Source of the DNA: Nostoc sp. NOS(2021)
GTDB lineage: Bacteria; Cyanobacteriota; Cyanobacteriia; Cyanobacteriales; Nostocaceae
DNA: 64,000 bases
Assembly (NCBI RefSeq): GCF_017115025.1
Contig: NZ_JABXKM010000218.1
Coordinates: forward strand, 1-64,000
Direction: 5' to 3'
Shown here: one piece after another, positions 21,421 through 30,827 of the stretch
How the letters are laid out: each line of letters begins with the position of its first letter
Numbering within the stretch: the stretch's first letter is position 1
Translations under genes and position numbers: made by a program
Notes under the pieces: model-generated
The model's database searches: none
Told to the model about the DNA's origin: nothing
What the model saw: only the letters and a program-made list of their open reading frames with translations

Positions 21421-22780
21421 TTAAAGCCCCGTGCTTCTAGCACGGCTTTTATTATATTGTATTATTTTATCTGCAATATTCCATGATAAAATATAGAAAT
21501 GATAGTAAGAGAAGCCAAGCTACTAAACGGAACTAAGGAGCAATATCAAGCTCTTGATGATGCCATTCGCGCTGCCCAGTTTATTAGAAATAAAGCGGTT
21601 CGTTATTGGATGGATAATCAAGGGGTTAGTAAAAGTGACTTATACAACCTGTGCAAAGACTTAGCGTCTGAATTTGACTTTGCTTTGAAGTTAAACTCAG
21701 CAGCGCGTCAAGCCAGTGCCGAAAGAGCTTGGGCTGCTATCTCAAGTTTCTACAAGCGTTGTAAAAAGCAGGAGAAAAAGAAAGGTTATCCCAAGTTTAA
21801 AAAGCATTGTCGTTCAGTAGAGTACAAAGTATCGGGCTGGAAACTATCTGATGACTGCACCCGTATTACTTTCACGGATGGATTTAAAGTTGGTTCTTTA
21901 TCTGTATTCTGTAATTCATCCACACGAGAAGACCTCCTAACACTTAAAATCAACCGCGTTCGTGTAGTAAGAAAAGCGGATGGGTATTATGCCCAATTCT
22001 GTTTTGATGCTGACCGCAAGGAGACAGGGGTATATACAGGCAAGGTTGTTGGGTTGGACTTGGGGTTAAAATATTTCACCAAAGACCAAAATGACAATGC
22101 TGTAATTTATCCTCAATTTTTGAGAAAGTCAGAACGGAGACTTAAGAAAGCTCAGAAGCGGTTGAGTAAAAAGTATGTTTTAGGCAAAAAACCTCAGTCA
22201 ATCAATTATCACTCTTGCCGGAAACAATTAGGTAGAGTTCATCTAAAAATCACTAGACAGCGTAAAGATTGGGCTATAAAGCAAGCCCGATGCGTGGTTC
22301 ACTCTAACGATGTGATTGTCTATGAGGATTTGAAGATTGCGAACATGGTCAAAAATCACCATTTGGCTAAGTCGATTTCTGACGCTAGTTGGTATCAGTT
22401 CACTCAATGGTTAGAATACTACGGGAAAATCTGGGATAAAGCAGTAGTCGCGGTATCGCCTAACTATACATCTCAGGACTGTAGCCATTGTGGACATAGA
22501 GTAAAAAAGTCACTCAGCACCCGAACTCATTCATGTTCATCCTGTGGGGTTGAAATATGCCGCGATACAAATGCGGCGATTAATATCCTGAAGAAAGGAA
22601 TGAAAATGTTGGGTATGGAGTGGCAAAACAGTACTTCTGGGCAAGAAGAATCTGCATCGAAAGATGGAAAGCATGGGGAGAAGACCGCCAATACTATTGA
22701 TGGGAAACTTGATATAGCAAGCGGATTTCTGTGAACCATGAATTAGAATCCTCGTGCGTTTACGCCGAGGAGTATGTCAA
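21421..22780 (+). mobile_element. IS1341/IS605-type element carrying TnpB only
   Basis: Hairpin at left (aaagccccgtgcttctagcacggcttt) and right (cctcgtgcgtttacgccgagg) around the tnpB gene; exact ends not determined. Confidence 0.75.
21499..22734 (+). CDS. tnpB: RNA-guided endonuclease TnpB / IS200/IS605 family OrfB
   Basis: VGLDLGLKYF, VIVYEDLKIANM, CSHCGHRVKKSLSTRTHSCSSCGVEICRDTNAAINIL. Confidence 0.93.
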   Translation: MIVREAKLLNGTKEQYQALDDAIRAAQFIRNKAVRYWMDNQGVSKSDLYNLCKDLASEFDFALKLNSAARQASAERAWAAISSFYKRCKKQEKKKGYPKFKKHCRSVEYKVSGWKLSDDCTRITFTDGFKVGSLSVFCNSSTREDLLTLKINRVRVVRKADGYYAQFCFDADRKETGVYTGKVVGLDLGLKYFTKDQNDNAVIYPQFLRKSERRLKKAQKRLSKKYVLGKKPQSINYHSCRKQLGRVHLKITRQRKDWAIKQARCVVHSNDVIVYEDLKIANMVKNHHLAKSISDASWYQFTQWLEYYGKIWDKAVVAVSPNYTSQDCSHCGHRVKKSLSTRTHSCSSCGVEICRDTNAAINILKKGMKMLGMEWQNSTSGQEESASKDGKHGEKTANTIDGKLDIASGFL

Positions 22781-22877
22781 CTCCTTCCCATTTATCCCCA
22801 ACAACTTTTGGTTGCAGGAGAATATCACCAGCGACAGCTACCAAGTGATCATCCGTCAGATTTGCTCATTTCTGTGA
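22773..22877 (+). pseudogene. orphan C-terminal coding fragment next to the TnpB right end
   Basis: Frame reads YVNSFPFIPNNFWLQENITSDSYQVIIRQICSFL*, protein-like and immediately downstream of the right-end hairpin. Confidence 0.4.
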
Positions 22878-22934
22878 AAATATCTGCGCTCTTGAGACTG
22901 GGATATTCTCAATACTGCTCGGTTAAGAATATTC

Positions 22935-22970
22935 GTAGGTTGGGTTGAGGCTTTGCGTTACCCAACCTAC
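22935..22970. repeat. interspersed palindromic repeat
   Basis: Perfect 11-bp stem gtaggttgggt / acccaacctac. Confidence 0.8.
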
Positions 22971-23531
22971 ACATTTTTATTTTTTAGGCAAAACCTACGC
23001 AGTATTGGGGATATTCCTATTCGCCAGGGTAAACTCAGGCGTAGCACGCGGCGGTTAATTGCCAGACTGGCAACAATACCTAAAGTGAAAGTAGTTATAG
23101 CAGTTGCCAATACTTGGGTAACTTCCTGCTGCTTTGGGAGCCGCTACATAAACACGCATTAAGCTGTCATCTATTCTCAACTCGATATTGCGTTTAGTGA
23201 TTTGTACTGTTTATCTTTGCGTCATAACTGCTTTTATTATTTCTCTTCTCCTTAGAACTGAGCAGTAATCTGGGAACAATTCAATAAATGACCAGCAGCG
23301 CTCGATTTCCCATATTCTGATTTTAAGTTTTCCCGTAGCAGTGGCTTTTCTAATTACCTGAAGATGCGATCGCCAGCCACTAGAAACTAAAAGTTAATTT
23401 CCCGACTAGGGCCTGTTTTAAAACTGTTCGGTGGCGCTTAAACCTTTAGCAATAGGGTCGAAATTAATCTTATTAATTTTGACCCTATTGAAAATATACT
23501 GCTCTTGTTGACATGAGGCGATCGCCCTGGT

Positions 23532-25748
23532 TCACACGCCACCTTGTTTGATAATATCGCGGTACAAAGTTGCCGCAGGGGTTGGTCGGCGCTTTAATTC
23601 TTGGTCAGTATCTAGGTCAATATGATATAGACCAAAATCGCTATCTGGGCCAAACTTCAAACCCCACTCGCGGTTGGAGGTGATGCACCAGCAAACATAA
23701 CCTACCACATTCACACCATCTTGACGAGCGCGTTGCACCTGTTGGAGATGCTGGCGAATGTAGTCTTCGCGGTTGACGACTTTATCAGCCACATCAACAC
23801 AGCCATTCTCAATAATCAAGATTTCCTGATCTGGGAATAGCTTGGCATGGAACTTGAGCATATCGTATAATAACCCAGCCGAAACTGGCGCATTACCGAA
23901 ACGCCCAAAAGCGGCATCCATCAACTGCTGAATGCGATTGAGTCGTAGATTGCTAATCCCCCAATAATAGTCAAACCCAACAAAATCTTGCTGACCTACA
24001 CACTCTTCAGGACAGAGAAATGTTGGTAACTGCCCAGCCATGCCAAGATGCCACCAATTACTTGTCAGTGATGTGGAAAGCACGCTGAAAATCTTGAAAA
24101 TGGGGTCAAAGATTCGTGTAAGCGATCGCAATACCAACAAGCGTTCTTGAGAGGAAACTGCGACAAATTTCACCTTGCTGGGATCGCCGAAAATTTGCTT
24201 GGCTACCGCACGAGCTAAATCAATTTCTAAGCCGCTAAATTCTCCCGTGTTGGGGTCGCGGTAGCCAAACCCAGGTACGTTGTCTTTCACTGCCACAATT
24301 AAATAACCCCGGTCTTTAATGCGTCGCAGTGGTGTACCAGGTTTAGCAAGGGGTAGAGCCTGGGCGATAGTTGTACTAGAAGATGCCCCAGCACTGATGT
24401 CAGCCAGGGTAGAACGTCTGCCTATTTTAGGTAAATTTGGCACGGGTTGATTGGGGAAGTAACGACTATAGCTAGCTTCCCAAGCGCCGGATTCTTTGAA
24501 CTGCCGTACAGCTATATCTACAGCATTCAGCAAGGCGCGATCGCCCTTGACTACAGCCGCCCCATAGTTTTCTTCGGTCAGCCTTTCACCATTTTTACCC
24601 ACCAGCCGATATTGCTCTGGGTGCTGTTCTATGATTCCCAAGAGAATTGTGTCATCTGCAAGGATTGCACTAACCTGCTCGTAATCCAATGCTTGCAGGG
24701 CATCAGCGTAGTTTTCTACTACCTTGAGATTAGCTGTCGGTAATAAGTAGTTTACTGTCGATTCAGCAGTAGTACTTTTGACGACTGCTACCGCTTTCTG
24801 ACCCAGATTTTCTGCTTGCTGAATCGAACTGGTTGATTTCACTAACAGAAATTGCCCCGCCTGATAGTAAGCTTCCGAGAAAGCAACTTGCTTTTGTCGC
24901 TCTGGGGTAACAGTTAAAGTGGCAATAACGACATCTACCTTTCCTTTTTCTAATAAAGTGCGCTCCGTGAAACGTTTTCCTTGGGAAATCATATCTTCGG
25001 GACGACGGAGATTAGTTACATTGCGATCCACTAATCTTTGCAACCATAAAGGAAGACCCAATAACATGGGGTTTGCTCCCACCTGAGCGTCTGAGTTGAA
25101 CTGCTTGAGGATATATCTCGCTGTCGTATGGGACACAAACAAATTCCGCATCAGTTTTTGGATGGCGGTCATTTGATCGGCAATGGTAGCGCCGCGATCC
25201 AAACCTGGAGGCATAAAGTAGGCTCTTTCCCACCAAGGTTTGATATAGCCATAAATCAGTTGACTAGGTTCGTTAAAGCTAATCCAATAGCGTGCCAAAT
25301 GACCCAAACGCTTGGCAACTTCTGTGACATAGTTAGCAAAAATTGCTGGAAATTCTGGGGCAATTAGCCCGCCTCGTGCTTCTACATGGATGGGATGGGT
25401 GAAGTGATGTAAAGTAACAATCGGTTCCATACCATGCAATTTGATGGTTTCGATCACTTGGCGATAATGTGCAAACGCTTCCTCACTGAATTGGCCAGGT
25501 TCAGGTTCTACCCGCGACCAAGCGATAGAAAAACGGAAGGCTCTGCAACCAAGGGACTTTGCTAAGGCTATATCTTCGGCGTAGCGATTCCAAAAGTCAG
25601 TAGCTTGACCCCTGACGGTGAGAGCGCGACGATGCTCCCAGACATCCCGGATGTCTTGATAACGGGAGTCGTAAGCTTCGCACTGATGGTCAGCAGTAGC
25701 GACACCGAATAAGAATGATGGGGGTAAAGGTGTAAAGCGATCGCTCAT
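23532..25748 (-). CDS. glycoside hydrolase family 1-like protein interrupted by an SBP_bac_3-like domain
   Basis: GH1 halves carry RYWISFNEPSQ (acid/base) and EILIIENGCVD (nucleophile); the middle has GKVDVVIATLTVTPERQKQVAFSEAYY and LRRIKDRGYLIVAVKDNVPGFGYRDPNTGEFSGLEIDLARAVAKQIFGDPSKVKFVAVSSQERL. Confidence 0.88.
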   Translation of the reverse strand: MSDRFTPLPPSFLFGVATADHQCEAYDSRYQDIRDVWEHRRALTVRGQATDFWNRYAEDIALAKSLGCRAFRFSIAWSRVEPEPGQFSEEAFAHYRQVIETIKLHGMEPIVTLHHFTHPIHVEARGGLIAPEFPAIFANYVTEVAKRLGHLARYWISFNEPSQLIYGYIKPWWERAYFMPPGLDRGATIADQMTAIQKLMRNLFVSHTTARYILKQFNSDAQVGANPMLLGLPLWLQRLVDRNVTNLRRPEDMISQGKRFTERTLLEKGKVDVVIATLTVTPERQKQVAFSEAYYQAGQFLLVKSTSSIQQAENLGQKAVAVVKSTTAESTVNYLLPTANLKVVENYADALQALDYEQVSAILADDTILLGIIEQHPEQYRLVGKNGERLTEENYGAAVVKGDRALLNAVDIAVRQFKESGAWEASYSRYFPNQPVPNLPKIGRRSTLADISAGASSSTTIAQALPLAKPGTPLRRIKDRGYLIVAVKDNVPGFGYRDPNTGEFSGLEIDLARAVAKQIFGDPSKVKFVAVSSQERLLVLRSLTRIFDPIFKIFSVLSTSLTSNWWHLGMAGQLPTFLCPEECVGQQDFVGFDYYWGISNLRLNRIQQLMDAAFGRFGNAPVSAGLLYDMLKFHAKLFPDQEILIIENGCVDVADKVVNREDYIRQHLQQVQRARQDGVNVVGYVCWCITSNREWGLKFGPDSDFGLYHIDLDTDQELKRRPTPAATLYRDIIKQGGV

Positions 25749-25822
25749 TTTTATGTCTCCTGAAAAGTTGCTAAAAAAACGCTCAAGTAAACTCTAGGCT
25801 GACCGAATTTTAGATTTTAATC

Positions 25823-26033
25823 GGACTTACGCATAAGAGATCCCCCAACCCCCTTAAAAAGGGGGCTTTTTAGATCCCCCCCTTTTTAAGGCTACGGTGT
25901 ACACACAAGTCAAATTACGCCCCTTAATCCCCCCTTTTTAAGGGGAGCCAGCGCGGTCTTGGGGTCTCCCCAAGTGGAGCGACTGGCGTGGGTTAGGGGG
26001 GATCGAGATTTCAGGTTTTGAGTGCGTAAGTCC
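25823..26033. mobile_element. MITE-like element, 211 bp, TIR GGACTTACGCA
   Basis: 11-bp perfect TIRs ggacttacgca / tgcgtaagtcc; no ORF. Confidence 0.7.
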
Positions 26034-26195
26034 TATTTAAATTTTGGATAATGGAATTGAAGATTCAAAAGCGTTCAACTGACTTGTACTGAGCTTTGTC
26101 GTTGGCGCAGCCTCTCGTAGAGAAGTAGCGCTCAGGCCGAAGTCTAAAATTAAATGACAGAGCCAATGACTTGATTGCTCTTTTCAATCTAAAAT

Positions 26196-27764
26196 CTAAA
26201 ATCTAAAATTGTCTGACCTCAAACTGGATTGGTAGGTTTCCCAAATATTTCCCCAGAAAAAGCGACCAAACTCTGCTAAAAGTGTGGCTTTCTCCGTTAA
26301 TGACTTAACATTAGTGATTTGCAACCCGGAAACCAACTTTCCTATGTCTCCCACATCAAGGGTTAAAATTCCTGAGCCGATAATAGGACTCTGGCGATCT
26401 GTACCTTGATATAAGCAAATATAAACGGTTGTAATATCTTTCCACATATCAAATCCCAGATCGTCATGTAGTTCTTTATTGCCAACCAAGTAATAATCCT
26501 GGGAGGCATGTTCAAAGGCGAGTTCATAAACTATGTATTTATATTGAGAATTATTGGTGGAAGCAAACAGGTTAAATACACTACTTTTAATGGGAATGTT
26601 TTCGCCAAAAGCGGGGAAGCTGATACAACCAGTAACACTAGCCGTGAAATTGGCATCACTAAGAAAACGCTTTAAGTCATGAATGTTAATTGTTAGTTGG
26701 ATTGAAAGTAGGGAATTGTCAGCTTTGCCCTGTGCTGCACCCTTTATGGGGTCAGTTTCATCTAAAACAAACCCACCTGCCATTCTTTCTATAAAAGTCA
26801 TTCCGGGTAAATTGTCCTGCATTTGGGTAATGTCCGGCTGAAAGGGCAATCCTTCCAGCGACATGGTTTGCAGGTATTGTTTGGCATCGGCATAACCCAT
26901 ATCAATCAAGGTGGCACCATCGATGTTGCCTAAATAGTAGTCGGGATCGAGAGGCAAAGGATAGGCTGGTTTGATCAGGTGCAGTTTGATGGGTTTAGTA
27001 TGTCCGTAAACTGTCTCCCCTTGCAGAATACGCTGGTTGATTTCATTGATGCGATCGCACTCCTCAAACAGTGCCCCATTCGCACTGAGTTCAATCATCT
27101 GAACATATTGATGAAAAATCCCCGTCTGATATTCGCTGCTATTGCCAATGCACCACACTACCCAAAGTTCTTCTGCACCCCGGCGCACTGCTTCCATAAG
27201 ATTTGCATCCTTGATCCACACGGAATCAGTATAGAGATAATTCCCTTTTTTTACAGGTGGCATGAAGATGGGTAAAGAAATACCAGCAACCAACAAATCT
27301 AAATCTATGCGATCGTGGGGAATGACTTCATTGGTTTTGTGATTAAAGTTGCAGACATTGAACGTACCTTGAATTCCCACAGCAGCGTTAATTTTTTCTA
27401 CATCAATTCCCAAGTGTGGGAAAACGTGATCAATAATGCCGTCTGCATCTCCCATCGCCAGTAAGTTCCAGGCTTTGAGGTATTGTTCTGGAGGTACGAA
27501 GGAGACAAAATCTTTGACATTCAGAGTTCGCCAGCGATCGCACATCTGAATGGGTGAAAGTCCAGACAGCAACATTGCCAAGTTAATCGTACCGCCGGAA
27601 GTGCCATCCGCGTGAGTAAAACACAGTCCCGACTCGATCAAGGCACGGATGACTCCAGCTTGGTAAGCAACACGCATCCCACCACCTGCTAAAATCAAGG
27701 AACGTTTCGGCCCTGAGTATGCTGGCTCAGGAATGCCGTAAGGTTTATGAGGTAGGTTGTTCAT
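26196..27764 (-). CDS. patatin-like phospholipase with C-terminal accessory domain (ORF extends to 27797)
   Basis: RSLILAGGGMRVAYQAGVIRALIE (oxyanion hole), GTSGGTIN (GxSxG); C-terminal domain homologous to that of 30828..33179. Confidence 0.88.
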   Translation of the reverse strand: MNNLPHKPYGIPEPAYSGPKRSLILAGGGMRVAYQAGVIRALIESGLCFTHADGTSGGTINLAMLLSGLSPIQMCDRWRTLNVKDFVSFVPPEQYLKAWNLLAMGDADGIIDHVFPHLGIDVEKINAAVGIQGTFNVCNFNHKTNEVIPHDRIDLDLLVAGISLPIFMPPVKKGNYLYTDSVWIKDANLMEAVRRGAEELWVVWCIGNSSEYQTGIFHQYVQMIELSANGALFEECDRINEINQRILQGETVYGHTKPIKLHLIKPAYPLPLDPDYYLGNIDGATLIDMGYADAKQYLQTMSLEGLPFQPDITQMQDNLPGMTFIERMAGGFVLDETDPIKGAAQGKADNSLLSIQLTINIHDLKRFLSDANFTASVTGCISFPAFGENIPIKSSVFNLFASTNNSQYKYIVYELAFEHASQDYYLVGNKELHDDLGFDMWKDITTVYICLYQGTDRQSPIIGSGILTLDVGDIGKLVSGLQITNVKSLTEKATLLAEFGRFFWGNIWETYQSSLRSDNFRF

Positions 27765-28164
27765 AAGTGTATCCTGGGGCGAAACTACGAAAGCCAAACA
27801 AGTACCAGAAAATCAATACCCCCGATAACAGGTCAAAACCGGCAATTAGCAAAGCAAACGGCGAGAAAATCAGCTTGATGACACCCAAACCAACGGCGAT
27901 CGCCGCACCAAATTTCTGTAATCCAGCCCAAATCAGCACAACAGCTTGGGGTTGTGGGCTGATTAATGCTTGTAGCAGTGCGCCGCCAAATAGCAGCATA
28001 AACATACCGATGATCGCAAAGAAATGTTGGCTAGTCGGGGTTGTCTCTGCTGAGACAATTTGGAGTACCAGACTAGGCATGATTAATTGCAACAATCCGC
28101 TAACAATGGTGATAATGGCAATGGCAAACAAGGATAAGTCAAGTATTTTACCTTTATTCATCAT
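27745..28164 (-). CDS. small membrane protein of unknown function
   Basis: 139 aa, about four hydrophobic segments; overlaps its neighbour's start. Confidence 0.7.
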   Translation of the reverse strand: MMNKGKILDLSLFAIAIITIVSGLLQLIMPSLVLQIVSAETTPTSQHFFAIIGMFMLLFGGALLQALISPQPQAVVLIWAGLQKFGAAIAVGLGVIKLIFSPFALLIAGFDLLSGVLIFWYLFGFRSFAPGYTYEQPTS

Positions 28165-28264
28165 ATTTTCCTGAGCTAATGGGGATAAAAGTTAAAGACA
28201 TCTGGCAGGCAAAATGCCTGCCCTACAGTTATTTGACTAATTAGCTATGTTGTCTATTTCATCA

Positions 28265-28789
28265 TCAAAATTCAGAATTCAAAACTTTGTATGATTCAGC
28301 TTTAGTTGGAGAAAGCTTTTGCAACAAGTCGCCTTTAGCAGAGAAATAGTACATCATCACTAACCACATCGCGGTGAGCAAAACCCAGCGAATATCGTTG
28401 AGGAACATCCATTTTTGCAAGAGTTGAGATAGCAGAGTTTGATCGGTAATTCCTGCGGCTAAAATTTTGTTAACGGGAATAATATGTAACTGCCCTACAT
28501 AAGTAGCAGTACTGAGACAGACCAGGGCAGCAAGTGCCACCCAACGAAAGGCAGTTTTCCATTCCGTAACGACCAACACCACTAGTGCCAGAAACATTAG
28601 CGGTACGACAATCGTGAAAAACTCTGTGGCCGTAGTGGTTTGGGGAATAAACTGGTTGTAGTAATTATCAACAGTTAAATTCGTCCAAGTGGGAAACCAG
28701 AAGAAGTGTAGCGCCCACAAAACGCCCACGTATAGGCTTGTACCAAAGAAAATATAGGCGTGGTTAAGAATTAACAGAAGTGCTTTCAT
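28265..28789 (-). CDS. membrane protein, DUF1772-like (ORF extends to 28825)
   Basis: MKALLLILNHAYIFFGTSLYVGVLWALHFFWFPTW; multiple hydrophobic segments. Confidence 0.65.
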   Translation of the reverse strand: MKALLLILNHAYIFFGTSLYVGVLWALHFFWFPTWTNLTVDNYYNQFIPQTTTATEFFTIVVPLMFLALVVLVVTEWKTAFRWVALAALVCLSTATYVGQLHIIPVNKILAAGITDQTLLSQLLQKWMFLNDIRWVLLTAMWLVMMYYFSAKGDLLQKLSPTKAESYKVLNSEF

Positions 28790-29729
28790 ATTTCTCGATT
28801 CCATTGTTAAGGTTTTCATCGTCATCTTTGGGCAAAGCCTTGGGAGGTGATAACCATTCTTTACCCAAGCCTAAATTGACCACACTCTCCAAACCCTCTG
28901 GTTTTTGTTTGGGAGGTTTGTCGTAGCCGAGAAACCAGTTCTCGAAATGGTCATCTAGAATGCCCGTGATTTCTGGAAAAAAGCCTGTAAATATAGGTTC
29001 GGGGCTAATCTCCAATTCTTTCAGCGGTTGGATACAGGGATGATCGCCCAGGATCAGTCTGGCTGAACCTGGTTTAAACAGAGAAAATCCCAATTTCCCT
29101 TGGAAATAGATATAGGATTTCATCAACATTCCGCGAAATGCACAGTAGTTCGCAGCACCCAATTTCAGGGGAAACCAAGCTTTTGCAGGTTTGGCAACTT
29201 CAATTTTCATGACTAGTTGCCCATCCAAATCGTATTGACTGCTGACAGTGCGATCGCCAATCAAAAAGTCCAAATTAGCCTGATGTTTAGGCATTCCCCA
29301 AATCCCTTTACCACCTTTGACAGAAATTTCGGTGCTGACTGGCAAATCAAATACATACTGCCCAGTGCCGTACTGTTTCATAAACAAAGCAGGTAACAAT
29401 CTGGGGGCTGGTTTTGCACCATGAGTACAGGCAATGGCAATGCTGAATTCGATGTAACTACCAATGTCAGTAATCTGATAATCAATAACCGTGATTACCA
29501 ACAAGCCTTGATTCCAGAGGCGAAATGGATGTACTTCCTTTCCTGGCATCAGCTTTTTAGCCCGATCCGCGTTAATCGGAAATACTGCGATTAATGCTGG
29601 GGTTTTTTCCGAATTTACAGGTAACTGAAACGGAATTCCATCTACTAGAGCATAAAGACCTGTTTGTTGTTTCTGACGTTGGGGGATCATAAATTTGCAC
29701 TTTTCAAATAGTTTTTTCCAATTCTGCAA
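28764..29729 (-). CDS. acetoacetate decarboxylase family protein
   Basis: FPINADRAKKLMPGKEVHPFRL; GSYIEFSIAIACTHG; VKGGKGIWGMPKHQANLDF. Confidence 0.75.
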   Translation of the reverse strand: MQNWKKLFEKCKFMIPQRQKQQTGLYALVDGIPFQLPVNSEKTPALIAVFPINADRAKKLMPGKEVHPFRLWNQGLLVITVIDYQITDIGSYIEFSIAIACTHGAKPAPRLLPALFMKQYGTGQYVFDLPVSTEISVKGGKGIWGMPKHQANLDFLIGDRTVSSQYDLDGQLVMKIEVAKPAKAWFPLKLGAANYCAFRGMLMKSYIYFQGKLGFSLFKPGSARLILGDHPCIQPLKELEISPEPIFTGFFPEITGILDDHFENWFLGYDKPPKQKPEGLESVVNLGLGKEWLSPPKALPKDDDENLNNGIEKYESTSVNS

Positions 29730-30780
29730 GCATCAATGGGAAGACATCTATAGCCGCGTTCTTACCCATAAATATGTCTAAATGACTATAGTTATGCAGG
29801 AGGTGTAGAGAGTGGTAATTAGGACGTATGGCGTTGAAATATTTAAAAGTTTCTATCTGACTTTGCGGTAGAAAGCAACGGTTAAGCTTCCCTGCAAAAA
29901 AAGCAATGCGGGCATCGGTTTGCGGAGGTTGGGCAATAAAGTCTTGGGGTAAGTTGGGTAGATCCTCAACAGATACTAGGTGTCCGCGACTGATGCAGTG
30001 AGAAATCTGTGCGAAAAAACTTAGCGGCACGTAGGCGAATTCCTGCTTCAGCCATTCGTGGGTTGCCTCGTTGAGATTTTCGTGTTCCCACAAAGCGGGG
30101 AAGCCACTGCCATAGGTAAAGCTGACTTGTTTGCAAACTGGATTGTTACATTCATGATGGGTGAGAGAAACGTAGAGAGAAATTAATTTCGCCACCAAGG
30201 TAGGCGAGTGTAATCCCCACTGAGGGTTTAAGTGATCGGTGAGCAATCTGACTGATGGTAGTGCCCACTTGATTTTGATAGATGAAGGCAAGGGTACAAT
30301 CGGATGCAGTGATACAGCATTGCTGATAATAGTTTTCACCTGTGGTACTAAGCCAGCAATCGCAGACATCATAAAACTGGTAGACCCCTGGCAATGGATT
30401 ATGGCTTTGATTTCTTGGCAACCTGTTTCTTGAACAATTGTTTTGACCGCTTGCGGATGGTCATAAACTGCCGCCTGATCAAGCGTCCAATGGTTAGGCG
30501 TGAGGTCAGTACTGGCACGCCAGTTTTCCAACCATACGTCATAGCCATGAGCAACTAAGTAATCACCCAAATTGGTTTGGACAGGAGCGCGAAAGATATT
30601 GGCTCGTACTCCTGCGCCATGCACCAATAGGACAGGCGGTTTAGATGGAGTTTTTTCACCCCTGATGTTGATCAAATTGCAGGGGAAGCCATCTTTGCTA
30701 GTAAAAGAAACTATTCGTTCTTGTAAAGATGGGGTATAAAATTTTGTGTCCATTTTTAAACTAAAACCCGACGAGATCAA
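29704..30780 (-). CDS. alpha/beta hydrolase
   Basis: PPVLLVHGAGVRANIFRAP; IHCQGSTSFMM nucleophile-elbow-like; late HLDIFMG. Confidence 0.82.
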   Translation of the reverse strand: MISSGFSLKMDTKFYTPSLQERIVSFTSKDGFPCNLINIRGEKTPSKPPVLLVHGAGVRANIFRAPVQTNLGDYLVAHGYDVWLENWRASTDLTPNHWTLDQAAVYDHPQAVKTIVQETGCQEIKAIIHCQGSTSFMMSAIAGLVPQVKTIISNAVSLHPIVPLPSSIKIKWALPSVRLLTDHLNPQWGLHSPTLVAKLISLYVSLTHHECNNPVCKQVSFTYGSGFPALWEHENLNEATHEWLKQEFAYVPLSFFAQISHCISRGHLVSVEDLPNLPQDFIAQPPQTDARIAFFAGKLNRCFLPQSQIETFKYFNAIRPNYHSLHLLHNYSHLDIFMGKNAAIDVFPLMLAELEKTI

Positions 30781-30827
30781 TCACACAACGAGTGCATGAA
30801 AATCAATTTGCATATACTGTTTCTGGG

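Noticed and set aside
22754-23162. ORFs downstream of tnpB (22754..22948 and 22953..23162)
   Set aside because: First is out of frame with the protein-like fragment; second starts in a palindromic repeat and has no recognisable content.
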